Source: a virus
Virus record (IMG/VR): IMGVR_UViG_3300005329_000002
Coordinates: 1-64,000 of that record
Length of the DNA: 64,000 bases
Reading direction: 5' to 3' (one strand)
In this document: positions 26,105-33,396 of the stretch, piece by piece
Layout: each line of letters starts with the position of its first letter
Position numbering within the stretch: the first letter of the stretch is position 1
Made by a program: the position numbers and the translations under genes
Notes under the pieces: model-generated
Database searches by the model: none
The model's input: the letters and a program-made list of their open reading frames with translations, nothing else
What the model was told of the DNA's origin: nothing

Positions 26105-27657
26105 TATTCATTCTTCCCTTGCGGCCCTGCTGCAATCGGAATTTTATCTTGGCTGCCCTTGCCATTACTGCCCGCCGCTGGAATTGCCAATGCTGGTTGA
26201 GGTAGCGGCTTGTTCTTTTCGGCATCCTTAGCTTCGTCCTCGGGGTTTTTCATCATTGGGATGAACATGCGAATCATTTCCTTGTAAGTGCGGTCTGAAA
26301 TTTGACCACTCTGTAGCGCCACTTCAAGGCCCATGATTAGCTGCTGAAGAGCCTGCATGAGAACCATCTGATCGTCTGCTCTGACAGGCTCCCATGTAAT
26401 TCGTGCCCTAACAGGCTGAAAACCGTTGGCCACGAGATACATTTTCAAAACGTTCTGAACCGAACGCTGAAATTGCTTTCGCTTCCTCGCGATCTTCTTC
26501 ACGAACGGAACTGTCTGCGCGTTGCGGTCGCTGTTAGCGCTACCCGCGTCCACGCGCATGAATGCCCATTCAGGTGTAGAGGACGCAATGCAAATGAAGT
26601 CCACAAGAATTTCAACAAGGCTCTTGGTGTCTCCAAGCACGGAACGAGCTTCAAGGAACTCAGCATCCTCATCCGGCGCAAAGAAGAGCATTTCCTTCCC
26701 CTGCCATGAAATTGAAGCTCCTGGCTTAATGTTGCCACTCTCATCGAGTGCGCTTGGGAAGTTGTTCTTGATAAAGGGCTCGATTTCCTTGATTTTGAAT
26801 TTCACCTTCGGAACTGAGTGGTACTTGTGAGCCTGCAATCCCTGAGCCATCACGTCATGCAAAGCCCTCACGAACGGCACAACGCCTTCTAGGTCGCTCT
26901 GACCGCCGCTCAGCGTCGAGTCGTACTCGTTCCAGACTTCCTCAAACGGAACGAAGCCGAGAGTGTTCCTGTAATTCAGATCAGTTAGCTCTTTCTGATC
27001 CGTCCTGTCAAAGAACACAACCTCGTCCTTGGTCACAATTTCAACCACTTCATGCTCGCTCGTCTGCGGAAGGTTCCCTGACTTGGGATCGCCTTTTTCA
27101 TCGACCATGAACATGCGATGTTGAACTACAGCCCGGTCAATCACGTTCTTGTTGCGGAGTGATCGCTGAATTGTAATTCTCTCGGGGTCGATTGTCTCGA
27201 TTCGACCATGCTCATTTTCCTCGATGGTCATGAAAGGATCGTCAACCATCGGCTCCTGCCAGTAACGAATGACGGTTTTGGAATCGCGAATGGAATTTCG
27301 GAACATCTGCTGTAGCTCGTCCGTCCAATACAATTCCAAGCACTCGTTTAGGCGGTCGTTGAGTGCATCGTCGTCAGTCGAAGCGTGGGGAGTACCCATG
27401 AATGCGACTTGCAAGTCAACGATGGGCCTACAGAACGCTGCACCAAGCGCTGAATCTGAACCGTCATTGCGGTACAACTGTCTCGCGTAATCGAAATTAA
27501 TGATTGTGTTGTCATACGCAGGCTGTCTCCCCCAAAATGTATTTCCCACTGACCGGAAAACGGAGCGCAACCCGCTCCACGTCGATCCCCACAGTGAAAA
27601 GATACCCCGCGAGGCATCTTCGACCATTTCTGAAATTGCTGTTCTAACTCTCCCCAT
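26104..27657 (-). CDS. Portal protein
   Basis: About 517 aa, start uncertain (ATG at 27657 chosen, overlapping the upstream stop; another ATG at 27684). Stem/clip pattern of SPP1-type portals: YARQLYRNDGSDSALGAAFCRPIVDLQVAFMG, FRNSIRDSKTVIRYWQEP, AQGLQAHKYHSVPKVKFKIKEIEPFI, SANSDRNAQTVPFVKKIARKRKQFQRSVQNVLKMYL. Follows the terminase genes. The long C-terminal tail is Lys/Pro/Ala/Gly-rich. Confidence 0.8.
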   Translation of the reverse strand: MGRVRTAISEMVEDASRGIFSLWGSTWSGLRSVFRSVGNTFWGRQPAYDNTIINFDYARQLYRNDGSDSALGAAFCRPIVDLQVAFMGTPHASTDDDALNDRLNECLELYWTDELQQMFRNSIRDSKTVIRYWQEPMVDDPFMTIEENEHGRIETIDPERITIQRSLRNKNVIDRAVVQHRMFMVDEKGDPKSGNLPQTSEHEVVEIVTKDEVVFFDRTDQKELTDLNYRNTLGFVPFEEVWNEYDSTLSGGQSDLEGVVPFVRALHDVMAQGLQAHKYHSVPKVKFKIKEIEPFIKNNFPSALDESGNIKPGASISWQGKEMLFFAPDEDAEFLEARSVLGDTKSLVEILVDFICIASSTPEWAFMRVDAGSANSDRNAQTVPFVKKIARKRKQFQRSVQNVLKMYLVANGFQPVRARITWEPVRADDQMVLMQALQQLIMGLEVALQSGQISDRTYKEMIRMFIPMMKNPEDEAKDAEKNKPLPQPALAIPAAGSNGKGSQDKIPIAAGPQGKNE

Positions 27658-28252
27658 CGGGCTCCATTTCCTTGGCTGCTGCATCGGACAGGAATTGCTC
27701 AAATTTCTCCATCATCTGAGCCGCTTCCTCTTGCTTCTCGGGCGGAAGCTGCCGAATTGCATCTACGATGCCGTCATTCGTAAATGTGTGCCTCTCTTCG
27801 TTGACCTTGTGAACGCTCTGCTCTGTCCGTGAGGCTTTTGCGGCACCGCCACGGTCGAGCAAGTCTCCTGCCGCCTTCAAACGCATTTCATCGGCGGGAG
27901 TCGTTCGCATCACGTCAACAATCGTCTGAACGGCCTCGATCATGTAATTCTGAATGAGTTCCAGAGCCGCGCCTGGAATTCGTTCGCGCATGAAGTTGAT
28001 CTGCTCAGCCGATTGCGGGCTTTCCAAAAGCTCTTTGACTTGGTTCTTTGAAATTCCGATGATCTTCGCCATCTGCGTTCGGCTGTAGCCAGCGAGTTCA
28101 AGGATTATGACCATCCTGAAATTGAACTCTTCTTTCCCCAAAGTTACTTTTACTCTCTTTTTGGGGTTGACCTTGTAGCGCCGACGAACTTGCTTCTGCA
28201 ATTTCTTCACGTCAGCGCTGGTCTTTGGAATGCTTGTCTCTTTACGCGGCAT
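27644..28252 (-). CDS. Terminase small subunit
   Basis: 202 aa, start at MPRKETSIP after CAGGGAG. Residues about 45-80 form a helix-turn-helix (MVIILELAGYSRTQMAKIIGISKNQVKELLESP), followed by helices (ALELIQNYMIEAVQTIVDVMRTTPADEMRLKAAGDLLDRGG) that read like a small-terminase oligomerisation core. Stop/start overlaps with both terminase large subunit and portal. Confidence 0.7.
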   Translation of the reverse strand: MPRKETSIPKTSADVKKLQKQVRRRYKVNPKKRVKVTLGKEEFNFRMVIILELAGYSRTQMAKIIGISKNQVKELLESPQSAEQINFMRERIPGAALELIQNYMIEAVQTIVDVMRTTPADEMRLKAAGDLLDRGGAAKASRTEQSVHKVNEERHTFTNDGIVDAIRQLPPEKQEEAAQMMEKFEQFLSDAAAKEMEPDGES

Positions 28253-29930
28253 CGACAAGGCTCCCTGCTCTATCGAACGCCTCTGAAATTCCAGTCGGGA
28301 TAACCAGAGACGGCTGCTGGTACGCGGCAATGCGAGCGAACATTGCAGAGTGATGCCAGTGGTCAGGATTTCTATTCTTCTTCCACTTGGCCACGATCCT
28401 GCCCTGCAAGTCCTCTTCCTCTACACGCACCATCTGTGTCATATGCGCGTAGTAGCCGTTATAAGGGCGCTTCGGCATGTGTTCGCCCAATTCCCTCGCG
28501 TTTGGCGGCAGAATTACATTTCCATCGAGGAAATCCTTGATTACTTGATCGAAAGCCATCGTCCGATCAATTACAACCTTCCCAGCCTCACCGATTTTCT
28601 GCGGATGCCACACTGCAATTTCCTGAGTCTGCGGTCTGTCCATTTCGAACCCGAGCCAGAAACGGCCCTGGTACTTCAGTGACAGATCACGCGCTGCTCT
28701 TTTTTCAGGGTGAGCATCGCAAACGCACATGAAATTGGAAAGTCGGCTGAGGTAGTTATCGACTTCGTTCCATTCTCGCAGGATTTTCATATCCCACAGC
28801 TTGAACTGCTCGCGAAACTTCGTGTAAGCGGTCACATGAATCGTCGCGCCCACGTCGATCCCGATGTAAATTGCCGAATCCGGAATGCCACCCATCGTGT
28901 AGCCGGGAAGAATGCACTTGTCCAGAATTTCAGGCGTAAGCTGATCGCCGTGCGCGACATACGGGATTCCAAGCGAGTTGTTGTAGAACGAGCGGAGCTT
29001 CCTCGCGTTGGACTGTCCCAAAAAGTAACCCTCAACAATTTTTTCCAAAGGCTGCGTTGGAGAATTAAATTGTGAGACGTGATAGCCACGCTTCTTGCCG
29101 TCCGGATTCTGCGGCACCCACCGACCGTCCTTGTTCAGTCCGCGTCGTTCGCCGTCAACGAAATTGTGATGGCAGTGAGCGCACTCAAGAACGCAATCCT
29201 CAGCTTTGTCTCCGAGCTTCAAGTTGTCCTCGAAATTCAGAACTTGATAGCGGGAGCAACCGGGGCATGGAATTTCCCAACGATGCTGGTCGCTTGCCCA
29301 CCATGCATCCTCAGAATCGACTCCATGCCCCGGTACTGTGGGGGTAGAGAGGATTGTGAGCTTCTGAATTTCAGAGCCATCCATGCGGTGTCGAGCGTCC
29401 TCAAGGTTGTCCTCAACCATGCGGTCACGCTCATCCCACACTTCACAATCGACCGGAATTTCTTGTAGCTCGCGGTCGATGTTCGTGCCTCTGATGTAAA
29501 GATTGATCCCCTCAGCCTGTTTATGGAGGCGGTTATCGACGGTTTTGAATTTCCCGCGAAGATACGGGCTTGCGTCGATCATCGGATCAATCCGAGCTTG
29601 CACGAACGGGATGGCTCCGGTCTTAAGCGGCAGCAAATACAAATGGTTCCAGCGCCGCTCTGTAATCCACTGCAACGTTCGAACGAGGAACGTCACGGTA
29701 AAGGCCGTCTGAGCGGCCTTTGGAATTACAATTTCGTCTGAGGTATCTCGGATCACTTGCCTGATGTATTCCCGCCCCTCAAGGGTGAATGGACGGCCAT
29801 CCACTCTCAATTCCATGTTTAGTGCCCATTCATCGGGTCTAGCAAGTGCCCTGATGGGATTGAAATGTCCTCCCACCGGGGATTGCATTTTCTTGGAAAT
29901 TGAAAGTGATTTGGCCATTTCAGAAGGCAT
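28242..29930 (-). CDS. Terminase large subunit, GpA family
   Basis: 562 aa from the ATG at 29930 (MPSEMAKSL). N-terminal ATPase: variant Walker A PKAAQTAFT, equivalent to the lambda gpA type in which the lysine lies at the front of the loop; Walker B CEVWDERD. A zinc site CPGC...CAHC, as in GpA terminases, precedes the nuclease domain (YIGIDVGATIHVTAYTKF...VCDAHPEKRAARDLS). A long leader with a hairpin separates it from its promoter. Confidence 0.8.
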   Translation of the reverse strand: MPSEMAKSLSISKKMQSPVGGHFNPIRALARPDEWALNMELRVDGRPFTLEGREYIRQVIRDTSDEIVIPKAAQTAFTVTFLVRTLQWITERRWNHLYLLPLKTGAIPFVQARIDPMIDASPYLRGKFKTVDNRLHKQAEGINLYIRGTNIDRELQEIPVDCEVWDERDRMVEDNLEDARHRMDGSEIQKLTILSTPTVPGHGVDSEDAWWASDQHRWEIPCPGCSRYQVLNFEDNLKLGDKAEDCVLECAHCHHNFVDGERRGLNKDGRWVPQNPDGKKRGYHVSQFNSPTQPLEKIVEGYFLGQSNARKLRSFYNNSLGIPYVAHGDQLTPEILDKCILPGYTMGGIPDSAIYIGIDVGATIHVTAYTKFREQFKLWDMKILREWNEVDNYLSRLSNFMCVCDAHPEKRAARDLSLKYQGRFWLGFEMDRPQTQEIAVWHPQKIGEAGKVVIDRTMAFDQVIKDFLDGNVILPPNARELGEHMPKRPYNGYYAHMTQMVRVEEEDLQGRIVAKWKKNRNPDHWHHSAMFARIAAYQQPSLVIPTGISEAFDRAGSLVDAA

Positions 29931-30001
29931 GTGAATTCGGCGTCTCCGAGGACGCATTTCACATAGTAATAGAGGGGGCTGATAACACCCTTGAAATAGC
30001 C

Positions 30002-30027
30002 GAAGGGCCGAGTCGCCCCGGCCCTTC
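30002..30027 (-). other. Hairpin in terminase leader
   Basis: Perfect 8-bp stem GAAGGGCC / GGCCCTTC with a 10-nt loop, between the 30.08-kb promoter and the terminase start. No U-tract follows, so a plain intrinsic terminator is unlikely; it may stabilise the mRNA or act in attenuation. Confidence 0.5.
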
Positions 30028-30071
30028 AGTTGCCCGAATGCCAGCCGTCAGAGGAAGGCGAGCATCGAACC

Positions 30072-30099
30072 ATATTACCCCCTCTCGGGGGCCAGTCAA
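30072..30099 (-). promoter_or_regulatory. Sigma-70-type promoter for the packaging/structural operon, palindromic spacer
   Basis: On the minus strand TTGACT, 16 bp, TAATAT. The spacer is mostly an inverted repeat CCCCC GAGA GGGGG (30078-30091). This is the only good promoter I see between 31 kb and the capsid genes. The palindrome between the boxes could be an operator. Confidence 0.6.
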
Positions 30100-30332
30100 A
30101 CCCGCTTGGTTGAGCGCTTTCCTTTCTTCTTAATTTCAAACGCCGTTTCCTTGTTGAAACATTTGCATTTCACGTTGGGGTCTGTCGCTAAATGCCCATG
30201 TTCACACTCGAATTCGGCCAGTGGAAGCCGCTGATCGCGGTCAGTCAGTCCAGCCAGCGGACTGATATGAAAATGCGGTTCCAAGTTGACAACTATCTTG
30301 TGATGATGGTTGAAGAAGTCACTAGCTGCCAA
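30096..30332 (-). CDS. Small His/Cys-containing protein
   Basis: 78 aa, TTG start near GGGCGGGAAGG. Contains HHH (residues 9-11), HFH, then C-E-H-G-H and KCKC, so metal binding is possible. C-terminus is lysine-rich. Ends inside the promoter of the packaging operon. Function unknown. Confidence 0.5.
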   Translation of the reverse strand: MAASDFFNHHHKIVVNLEPHFHISPLAGLTDRDQRLPLAEFECEHGHLATDPNVKCKCFNKETAFEIKKKGKRSTKRV

Positions 30333-30516
30333 CCTTCCCGCCCTTCTTATAGATTGAATTTACCTTTTGACGCAATGTTCGACCCCTTCCTTGTTCCTCT
30401 GCTTTGGCAAGATAAATTCGGGTGCCCTCTTCCTTCCCGTATTCCTGCACAAATTCCTTGTACGCCTTCTGAGCGCCTTTGGTTTGTGCTGAAATTTTAA
30501 AAGGCAGCTTGGCCAT
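30322..30516 (-). CDS. Small conserved-type phage protein
   Basis: 64 aa, MAKLPFKISAQTKGAQKAYKEF. Starts at an ATG overlapping the upstream TAA (TAAATG), so translation is coupled. Helix-rich and basic, with GRGRTLRQKVNSIYKKGGK at the end. I recognise the general type from phage genomes but cannot name a function. Confidence 0.55.
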   Translation of the reverse strand: MAKLPFKISAQTKGAQKAYKEFVQEYGKEEGTRIYLAKAEEQGRGRTLRQKVNSIYKKGGKVGS

Positions 30517-30975
30517 TTAGGTGTAAACGGTTCCCCAATAGTGAATTGAAGTTCCCCACCCGTAAACGTGCGCCTTGAATTGCGAATAGGCACCGCCGTT
30601 GACTTGAGCCGAGTGAAGGTCGCCGCACTGCGTCCAGATAATTCCACCAGCCGGATCGAAATATGCGTCACCATAAGCGTGAGCGTTGGGAGCGCACGAG
30701 GGGCCAACAAATCCGGAAGTGGACACATAAGCCACTCGCCAATTGTTATATCCGCAAAGCGTCGTCGCGCCGCCTGTAGGCCCGGTGTACGGAACCCACA
30801 CGTCAAAATTACAATGCGTTCCGCCGCCCGGATCGCAAGTAACTCCGCAAGTCGTATCCGGAGCTACAGTTTTCGTTGTAGTTGAATTTGGAGTTGCTGC
30901 ATGCGCTTCCTGATGATGGCCGATAATTACAGCAAAGGCCAAAAGCGTCAAAACAAGTGCAAGAATTCTTTTCAT
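30517..30975 (-). CDS. Secreted cysteine-containing protein
   Basis: 152 aa. Residues 1-26 are a signal peptide (MKRILALVLTLLAFAVIIG, AHA cleavage region). The mature part is Gly/Thr-rich with about six cysteines (CGVTCDPGG, HCNF, LCGY, SCAP, TQCGD), consistent with disulfides outside the cell. Next to a second secreted protein. Possibly superinfection exclusion or host-surface modification; no family recognised. Confidence 0.6.
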   Translation of the reverse strand: MKRILALVLTLLAFAVIIGHHQEAHAATPNSTTTKTVAPDTTCGVTCDPGGGTHCNFDVWVPYTGPTGGATTLCGYNNWRVAYVSTSGFVGPSCAPNAHAYGDAYFDPAGGIIWTQCGDLHSAQVNGGAYSQFKAHVYGWGTSIHYWGTVYT

Positions 30976-30984
30976 GCCTTCCTC

Positions 30985-31191
30985 CTATGAAATTAGAGTC
31001 CAATGATCCGGCGTTCCGTGATCGCAACGCCAGAAGTGCTGCTGCACGTAGAGCGTGACGCCGTAGTAGCTCGGGCCGCACTGAGGAAGCTGAACATAGC
31101 CGCCTCCATCCCCGCCAATGTTGGAATCCGTACTTGCGTCCGCCGAACAAACGAACGCGAGCGCCACCAACAGAATTACAACTAGTTTCAT
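30985..31191 (-). CDS. Short secreted protein
   Basis: 68 aa. Signal peptide MKLVVILLVALAFVCSADA, then a 48-residue mature part with two cysteines (PQCGPSYYG, WRCDHGTPDHW). Its ATG overlaps the TGA of the upstream gene. Forms a pair with the following secreted protein. Function unknown. Confidence 0.55.
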   Translation of the reverse strand: MKLVVILLVALAFVCSADASTDSNIGGDGGGYVQLPQCGPSYYGVTLYVQQHFWRCDHGTPDHWTLIS

Positions 31192-31355
31192 TCAGCTACC
31201 TCCACTCGTCGTGGTCGCAGAGAGGCTTCCGGGTATTCCTTGCCAGTCTCCGCGTAATTTTTCAAGCGGAACCAAAGCATTTGATCCTCTCCGTCGAATG
31301 CATGCTCTTCAAACACGCGCTGCAATTTGTTTGCTTCCTCCCGTGTCAATTTCAT
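31188..31355 (-). CDS. Small hypothetical protein
   Basis: 55 aa. Start at MKLTREEANK after GTGGAGC. Helical N-terminus with DGEDQMLWFRLKNYAETG. Overlaps both neighbours by ATGA-type junctions. Not recognised. Confidence 0.5.
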   Translation of the reverse strand: MKLTREEANKLQRVFEEHAFDGEDQMLWFRLKNYAETGKEYPEASLRPRRVEVAE

Positions 31356-31558
31356 GCTCCACACTTCCCACAATAATCGTTGAATGGCTTACCGTGCTGG
31401 CAGAGACGAATTTTATTTCCGTCTGCGCCTTTTCCGAAATGATCCTCGATACTTCCTGCCGTATGCCTTGGCTTTCGCGCTGCCCTGACGCCGCTTAATA
31501 GAGAGAAACGCGGCGATGGCTTGTTTTCTGCTTTTCGGTCTTGGCATTTCAATTTCAC
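31352..31558 (-). CDS. Zinc-ribbon micro-protein
   Basis: 68 aa from a GTG that overlaps the upstream TGA (GTGA). C-terminal half looks genuine: SIEDHFGKGADGNKIRLCQHGKPFNDYCGKCG, a C.H...C..C zinc knuckle common in phage small proteins. The N-terminal half overlaps a second basic frame in another phase (31413-31547), so which frame is used there is uncertain. Confidence 0.5.
   Translation of the reverse strand: MKLKCQDRKAENKPSPRFSLLSGVRAARKPRHTAGSIEDHFGKGADGNKIRLCQHGKPFNDYCGKCGA
31413..31547 (-). CDS. Overlapping Arg/Lys-rich micro-protein
   Basis: 44 aa, MPRPKSRKQAIAAFL then KRRQGSAKAKAYGRKYRG and a terminal RKRRRRK. Lies in a different frame inside the zinc-ribbon gene. ATG is 14 nt after GGGAG, a poor distance. 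Composition resembles the basic micro-proteins near the portal. Could be real, or an alternative reading of the neighbour. Confidence 0.35.
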   Translation of the reverse strand: MPRPKSRKQAIAAFLSIKRRQGSAKAKAYGRKYRGSFRKRRRRK

Positions 31559-31893
31559 TTTCTCCCGCCCTTCTTGTCGGGGCTAACTTGAGCGTCAAGC
31601 GCCTGCTGTAGCCGCACCATCTCGGCCTCAACAGCATCGATATCAGCCATGCTTCCGCTGAGTTCCTGCTGCAAGAACGGGTTGTACCTCGGATCTTCTG
31701 CTAGGCGCTCCATGAGGTAACCGATAAAGCGGCGCACACGGAGCAGCGGAGTCTTGTCGGGGCTAGCCGGGATACCACCACCGACCGGGACGTGACGGAT
31801 ACCGCCGCCCGTTGAGCAGGTCGGGCAAGCCGAGCCGACGTAGGAACCGTGGATGCCGCAAGTGTTCGGCGGAAGCGGTGTCGTGCTGCTCAT
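31555..31893 (-). CDS. Small zinc-finger-containing protein
   Basis: 112 aa, ATG after GGAAGGAG. N-terminus MSSTTPLPPNTCGIHGSYVGSACPTC has a C.IH...C..C pattern. The body is helical (RVRRFIGYLMERLAEDPRYN). The tail VSPDKKGGRK and the internal SPDKTP come from a repeated DNA element described separately. Confidence 0.5.
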   Translation of the reverse strand: MSSTTPLPPNTCGIHGSYVGSACPTCSTGGGIRHVPVGGGIPASPDKTPLLRVRRFIGYLMERLAEDPRYNPFLQQELSGSMADIDAVEAEMVRLQQALDAQVSPDKKGGRK

Positions 31894-32080
31894 GCTGCTC
31901 CTTCCGGGGTCTTGTCGGGGCTAGCCAACCCGATCACCTACTCGTAGAGCCAATTTCCGAGCTTCGTCGTACCAGTAGAGCGCAGTTACTGCGAGGTCGC
32001 GGCGGTCTGGCTCGGTCAGGCCATGCTTCGCGTCCACTAGCTCGCGCTCGGTCAGCCTCGGGGTCTTGTCGGGGTTAGAT
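31570..32080. repeat. Fourfold dispersed repeat CTTGTCGGGGCTAG
   Basis: Four near-identical copies of about 14 nt at roughly 31572, 31754, 31910 and 32066, the last as GGGGTTAG. Three code for S/N-PDK-T/K in three different genes; the one at 31910 runs from the stop of one gene into the intergenic region. Spacing about 156-182 nt. Suggests duplication, a shared regulatory site or recombination seams. Confidence 0.55.
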
Positions 32081-32085
32081 TTCAT
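31921..32085 (-). CDS. Small hypothetical protein (54 aa)
   Basis: ATG preceded by CAGGAGA and overlapping the TGA of its upstream neighbour. MKSNPDKTPRLTERELVDAKHG then DRRDLAVTALYWYDEARKLALRVGD: compact, helical, charged. The NPDKTP segment is encoded by the local fourfold repeat. Confidence 0.55.
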   Translation of the reverse strand: MKSNPDKTPRLTERELVDAKHGLTEPDRRDLAVTALYWYDEARKLALRVGDRVG

Positions 32086-32279
32086 TCTCCTGAGTCCACC
32101 GGAAGAGTCCTGAGCCGTTCCTTGGAAAAGACTTCACTTGAAATCTTTCCGTTGCGAATGTGGCTCATGTGCCGACGATCCCCGGTCGGGATGATGATTC
32201 TCCCGTCCTTTGGAATTTCACTCTTGTTGTCGTTCAGTGCCGCGAGTTCGTCGGCTCGGTTACGCTTATTTCTTGCCAC
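32082..32279 (-). CDS. Small hypothetical protein
   Basis: 65 aa, GTG start. Charged, with RNKRNRADELAALNDNKSEIPKDGRIIIPTG. Overlaps the upstream gene by 46 nt in another frame and the downstream one by ATGA. Not recognised. Confidence 0.45.
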   Translation of the reverse strand: MARNKRNRADELAALNDNKSEIPKDGRIIIPTGDRRHMSHIRNGKISSEVFSKERLRTLPVDSGE

Positions 32280-32506
32280 TTCATCACCATCCTTCCGTTG
32301 AAATACCCTGTCGGCTCAGTCCGCAAGTGTTCAGGATCACCGAACTTCTTCTCCATTGAAATTACTTCGTCAGTGCATTCCCAATAGCCAGCGTCACCAT
32401 CCTTTCTCAGAGCTTTCATGATCGCACCGACCGCTTCCGACATTTCTTCGCCTAGCTCGTCCTTGTCTGTACCCCGCGCTTCGATCCTGAATCTAGTGAT
32501 GCCCAT
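32234..32506 (-). CDS. Small hypothetical protein
   Basis: 90 aa, MGITRFRIEARGTDKDELGEEMSEAVGAIMKAL: alternating beta-alpha pattern with an acidic helix. Its ATG lies inside the end of the NADAR gene, indicating coupled translation. Not recognised. Confidence 0.5.
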   Translation of the reverse strand: MGITRFRIEARGTDKDELGEEMSEAVGAIMKALRKDGDAGYWECTDEVISMEKKFGDPEHLRTEPTGYFNGRMVMKWQEISVTEPTNSRH

Positions 32507-32981
32507 AGAACGCCTGCCTTCGAATTTTCATTAGGAGTCGGCCCAAGTGGTTCTCACCACGATACAAGCCGTCAACAATTACTTTTCCCCAAAACGTGTC
32601 GCCCCAATTGTTCCCCTCGATCAATCGCTCGGGATAAGTGTCGAGAAGCATTTCCAAAAGCGTCTCGTTTTCCTCCGACTTTCCCAGGAACTTCTTTTTC
32701 AAAAGCGATTCCATTACGTCGATCCGCACGTTCTCCCAATCGTGGCGAAGCTCGACCTTTCGGCCCATCCGTTTTGCTGCGCCAGGAGTTTGAGCCATAG
32801 CAATTTCAGACTTCGCACCGAGGTTATGCGTCTTTGCGGCCTGAAAAGCATGTTCGACCGTCGGGAATGGAATGTTTTCTACCGTGATAGTTACCGGGTA
32901 GAAATTGGAGAGAAAGGCGTAATCGCCTGAAAAAGAGGTAATCGAGTTTTGGTAGCCAGGAACAGGAATTTCACTACCCAT
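32493..32981 (-). CDS. NADAR/YbiA-family protein (predicted N-glycosidase of ADP-ribose or riboflavin intermediates)
   Basis: 162 aa. Signature motifs in order: DYAFLSNFYP (residues about 20-29), FPTVEHAFQAAKT, KRMGRKVELRHDWENVRIDVMESLLKKKF, LIEGNNWGDTFWGK. These are diagnostic of YbiA/NADAR. Known members cleave riboflavin precursors or reverse ADP-ribosylation, including of DNA and in anti-phage contexts. Here it could protect phage DNA or NAD pools. The ATG is nested in the stop of a nuclease-like micro-ORF. Confidence 0.8.
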   Translation of the reverse strand: MGSEIPVPGYQNSITSFSGDYAFLSNFYPVTITVENIPFPTVEHAFQAAKTHNLGAKSEIAMAQTPGAAKRMGRKVELRHDWENVRIDVMESLLKKKFLGKSEENETLLEMLLDTYPERLIEGNNWGDTFWGKVIVDGLYRGENHLGRLLMKIRRQAFYGHH

Positions 32982-33075
32982 GAAACGGCACCGCCGAGTG
33001 GCATACAAAGGTGTCGCCGTCGATCACCCGATCAACTACTGCGTCAAGGTGAGTTGTCAGCAAGGCAAGTCTCAT
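32974..33075 (-). CDS. 33-aa ORF resembling the first strand of a thermonuclease (SNase) domain, possibly truncated
   Basis: ATG with a perfect AGGAGG seven nt upstream. MRLALLTTHLDAVVDRVIDGDTFVCHS contains V.RVIDGDTF, the start of staphylococcal-nuclease domains, but a stop follows at residue 34 and the NADAR ATG overlaps it. Either a decayed nuclease or a translated leader peptide that couples to NADAR. Confidence 0.45.
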   Translation of the reverse strand: MRLALLTTHLDAVVDRVIDGDTFVCHSAVPFHG

Positions 33076-33117
33076 CCGAAACCTCCTAGTCTATTTCCCC
33101 ATCCGGGGTTGAAATTA

Positions 33118-33150
33118 TTGGGGGCAGGCGTCTTGGAAACCTACCCCCAA
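33118..33150 (-). terminator. Terminator-like hairpin after the acidic micro-protein
   Basis: TTGGGGG.AGG pairs with CCT.CCCCCAA (11 bp with one mismatch, 11-nt loop), 20 nt beyond the stop of the upstream gene. Only a weak U-rich tail (AATAATTTC) follows on the minus strand. Confidence 0.45.
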
Positions 33151-33169
33151 CGATGAGCGAACTGTGAAA

Positions 33170-33304
33170 TTAGGACTCGGACTGATCGCCGCCCTGTGAA
33201 CCGCCGTCGGCTGGCGTATCGCCCTCGTCCGTGCCCTCATCGGTTCCGGGCTGCGGAGCGGTGTCCTCCTGCTCGCCCTCCGGTGGGGTCTGCTCAGTAT
33301 CCAT
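33170..33304 (-). CDS. Acidic Pro/Gly-rich micro-protein (44 aa)
   Basis: ATG after AAAGGGGGTGATTC. MDTEQTPPEGEQEDTAP then repeated GTDEG and ending GGDQSES: no lysine or arginine at all. It has its own promoter, a structured leader and a hairpin behind it, so it is probably expressed as a single unit. Such polyanionic peptides can mimic DNA; that role is only a suggestion. Confidence 0.6.
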   Translation of the reverse strand: MDTEQTPPEGEQEDTAPQPGTDEGTDEGDTPADGGSQGGDQSES

Positions 33305-33396
33305 GAATCACCCCCTTTGAAATTTTGGGGGTAGCCCTTGCTTGGAGTCGAGGAAGGGGAGTTCCTACGATTGACACGAGCTACCCCCTTGTGCCG
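33305..33396 (-). promoter_or_regulatory. Structured leader of the acidic micro-protein
   Basis: In the minus-strand transcript a 9-bp stem GGGGGTAGC / GCTACCCCC (33380-33388 with 33327-33335) encloses 44 nt just upstream of the ribosome site. Start point is inferred from the promoter at 33403-33431. Confidence 0.45.
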
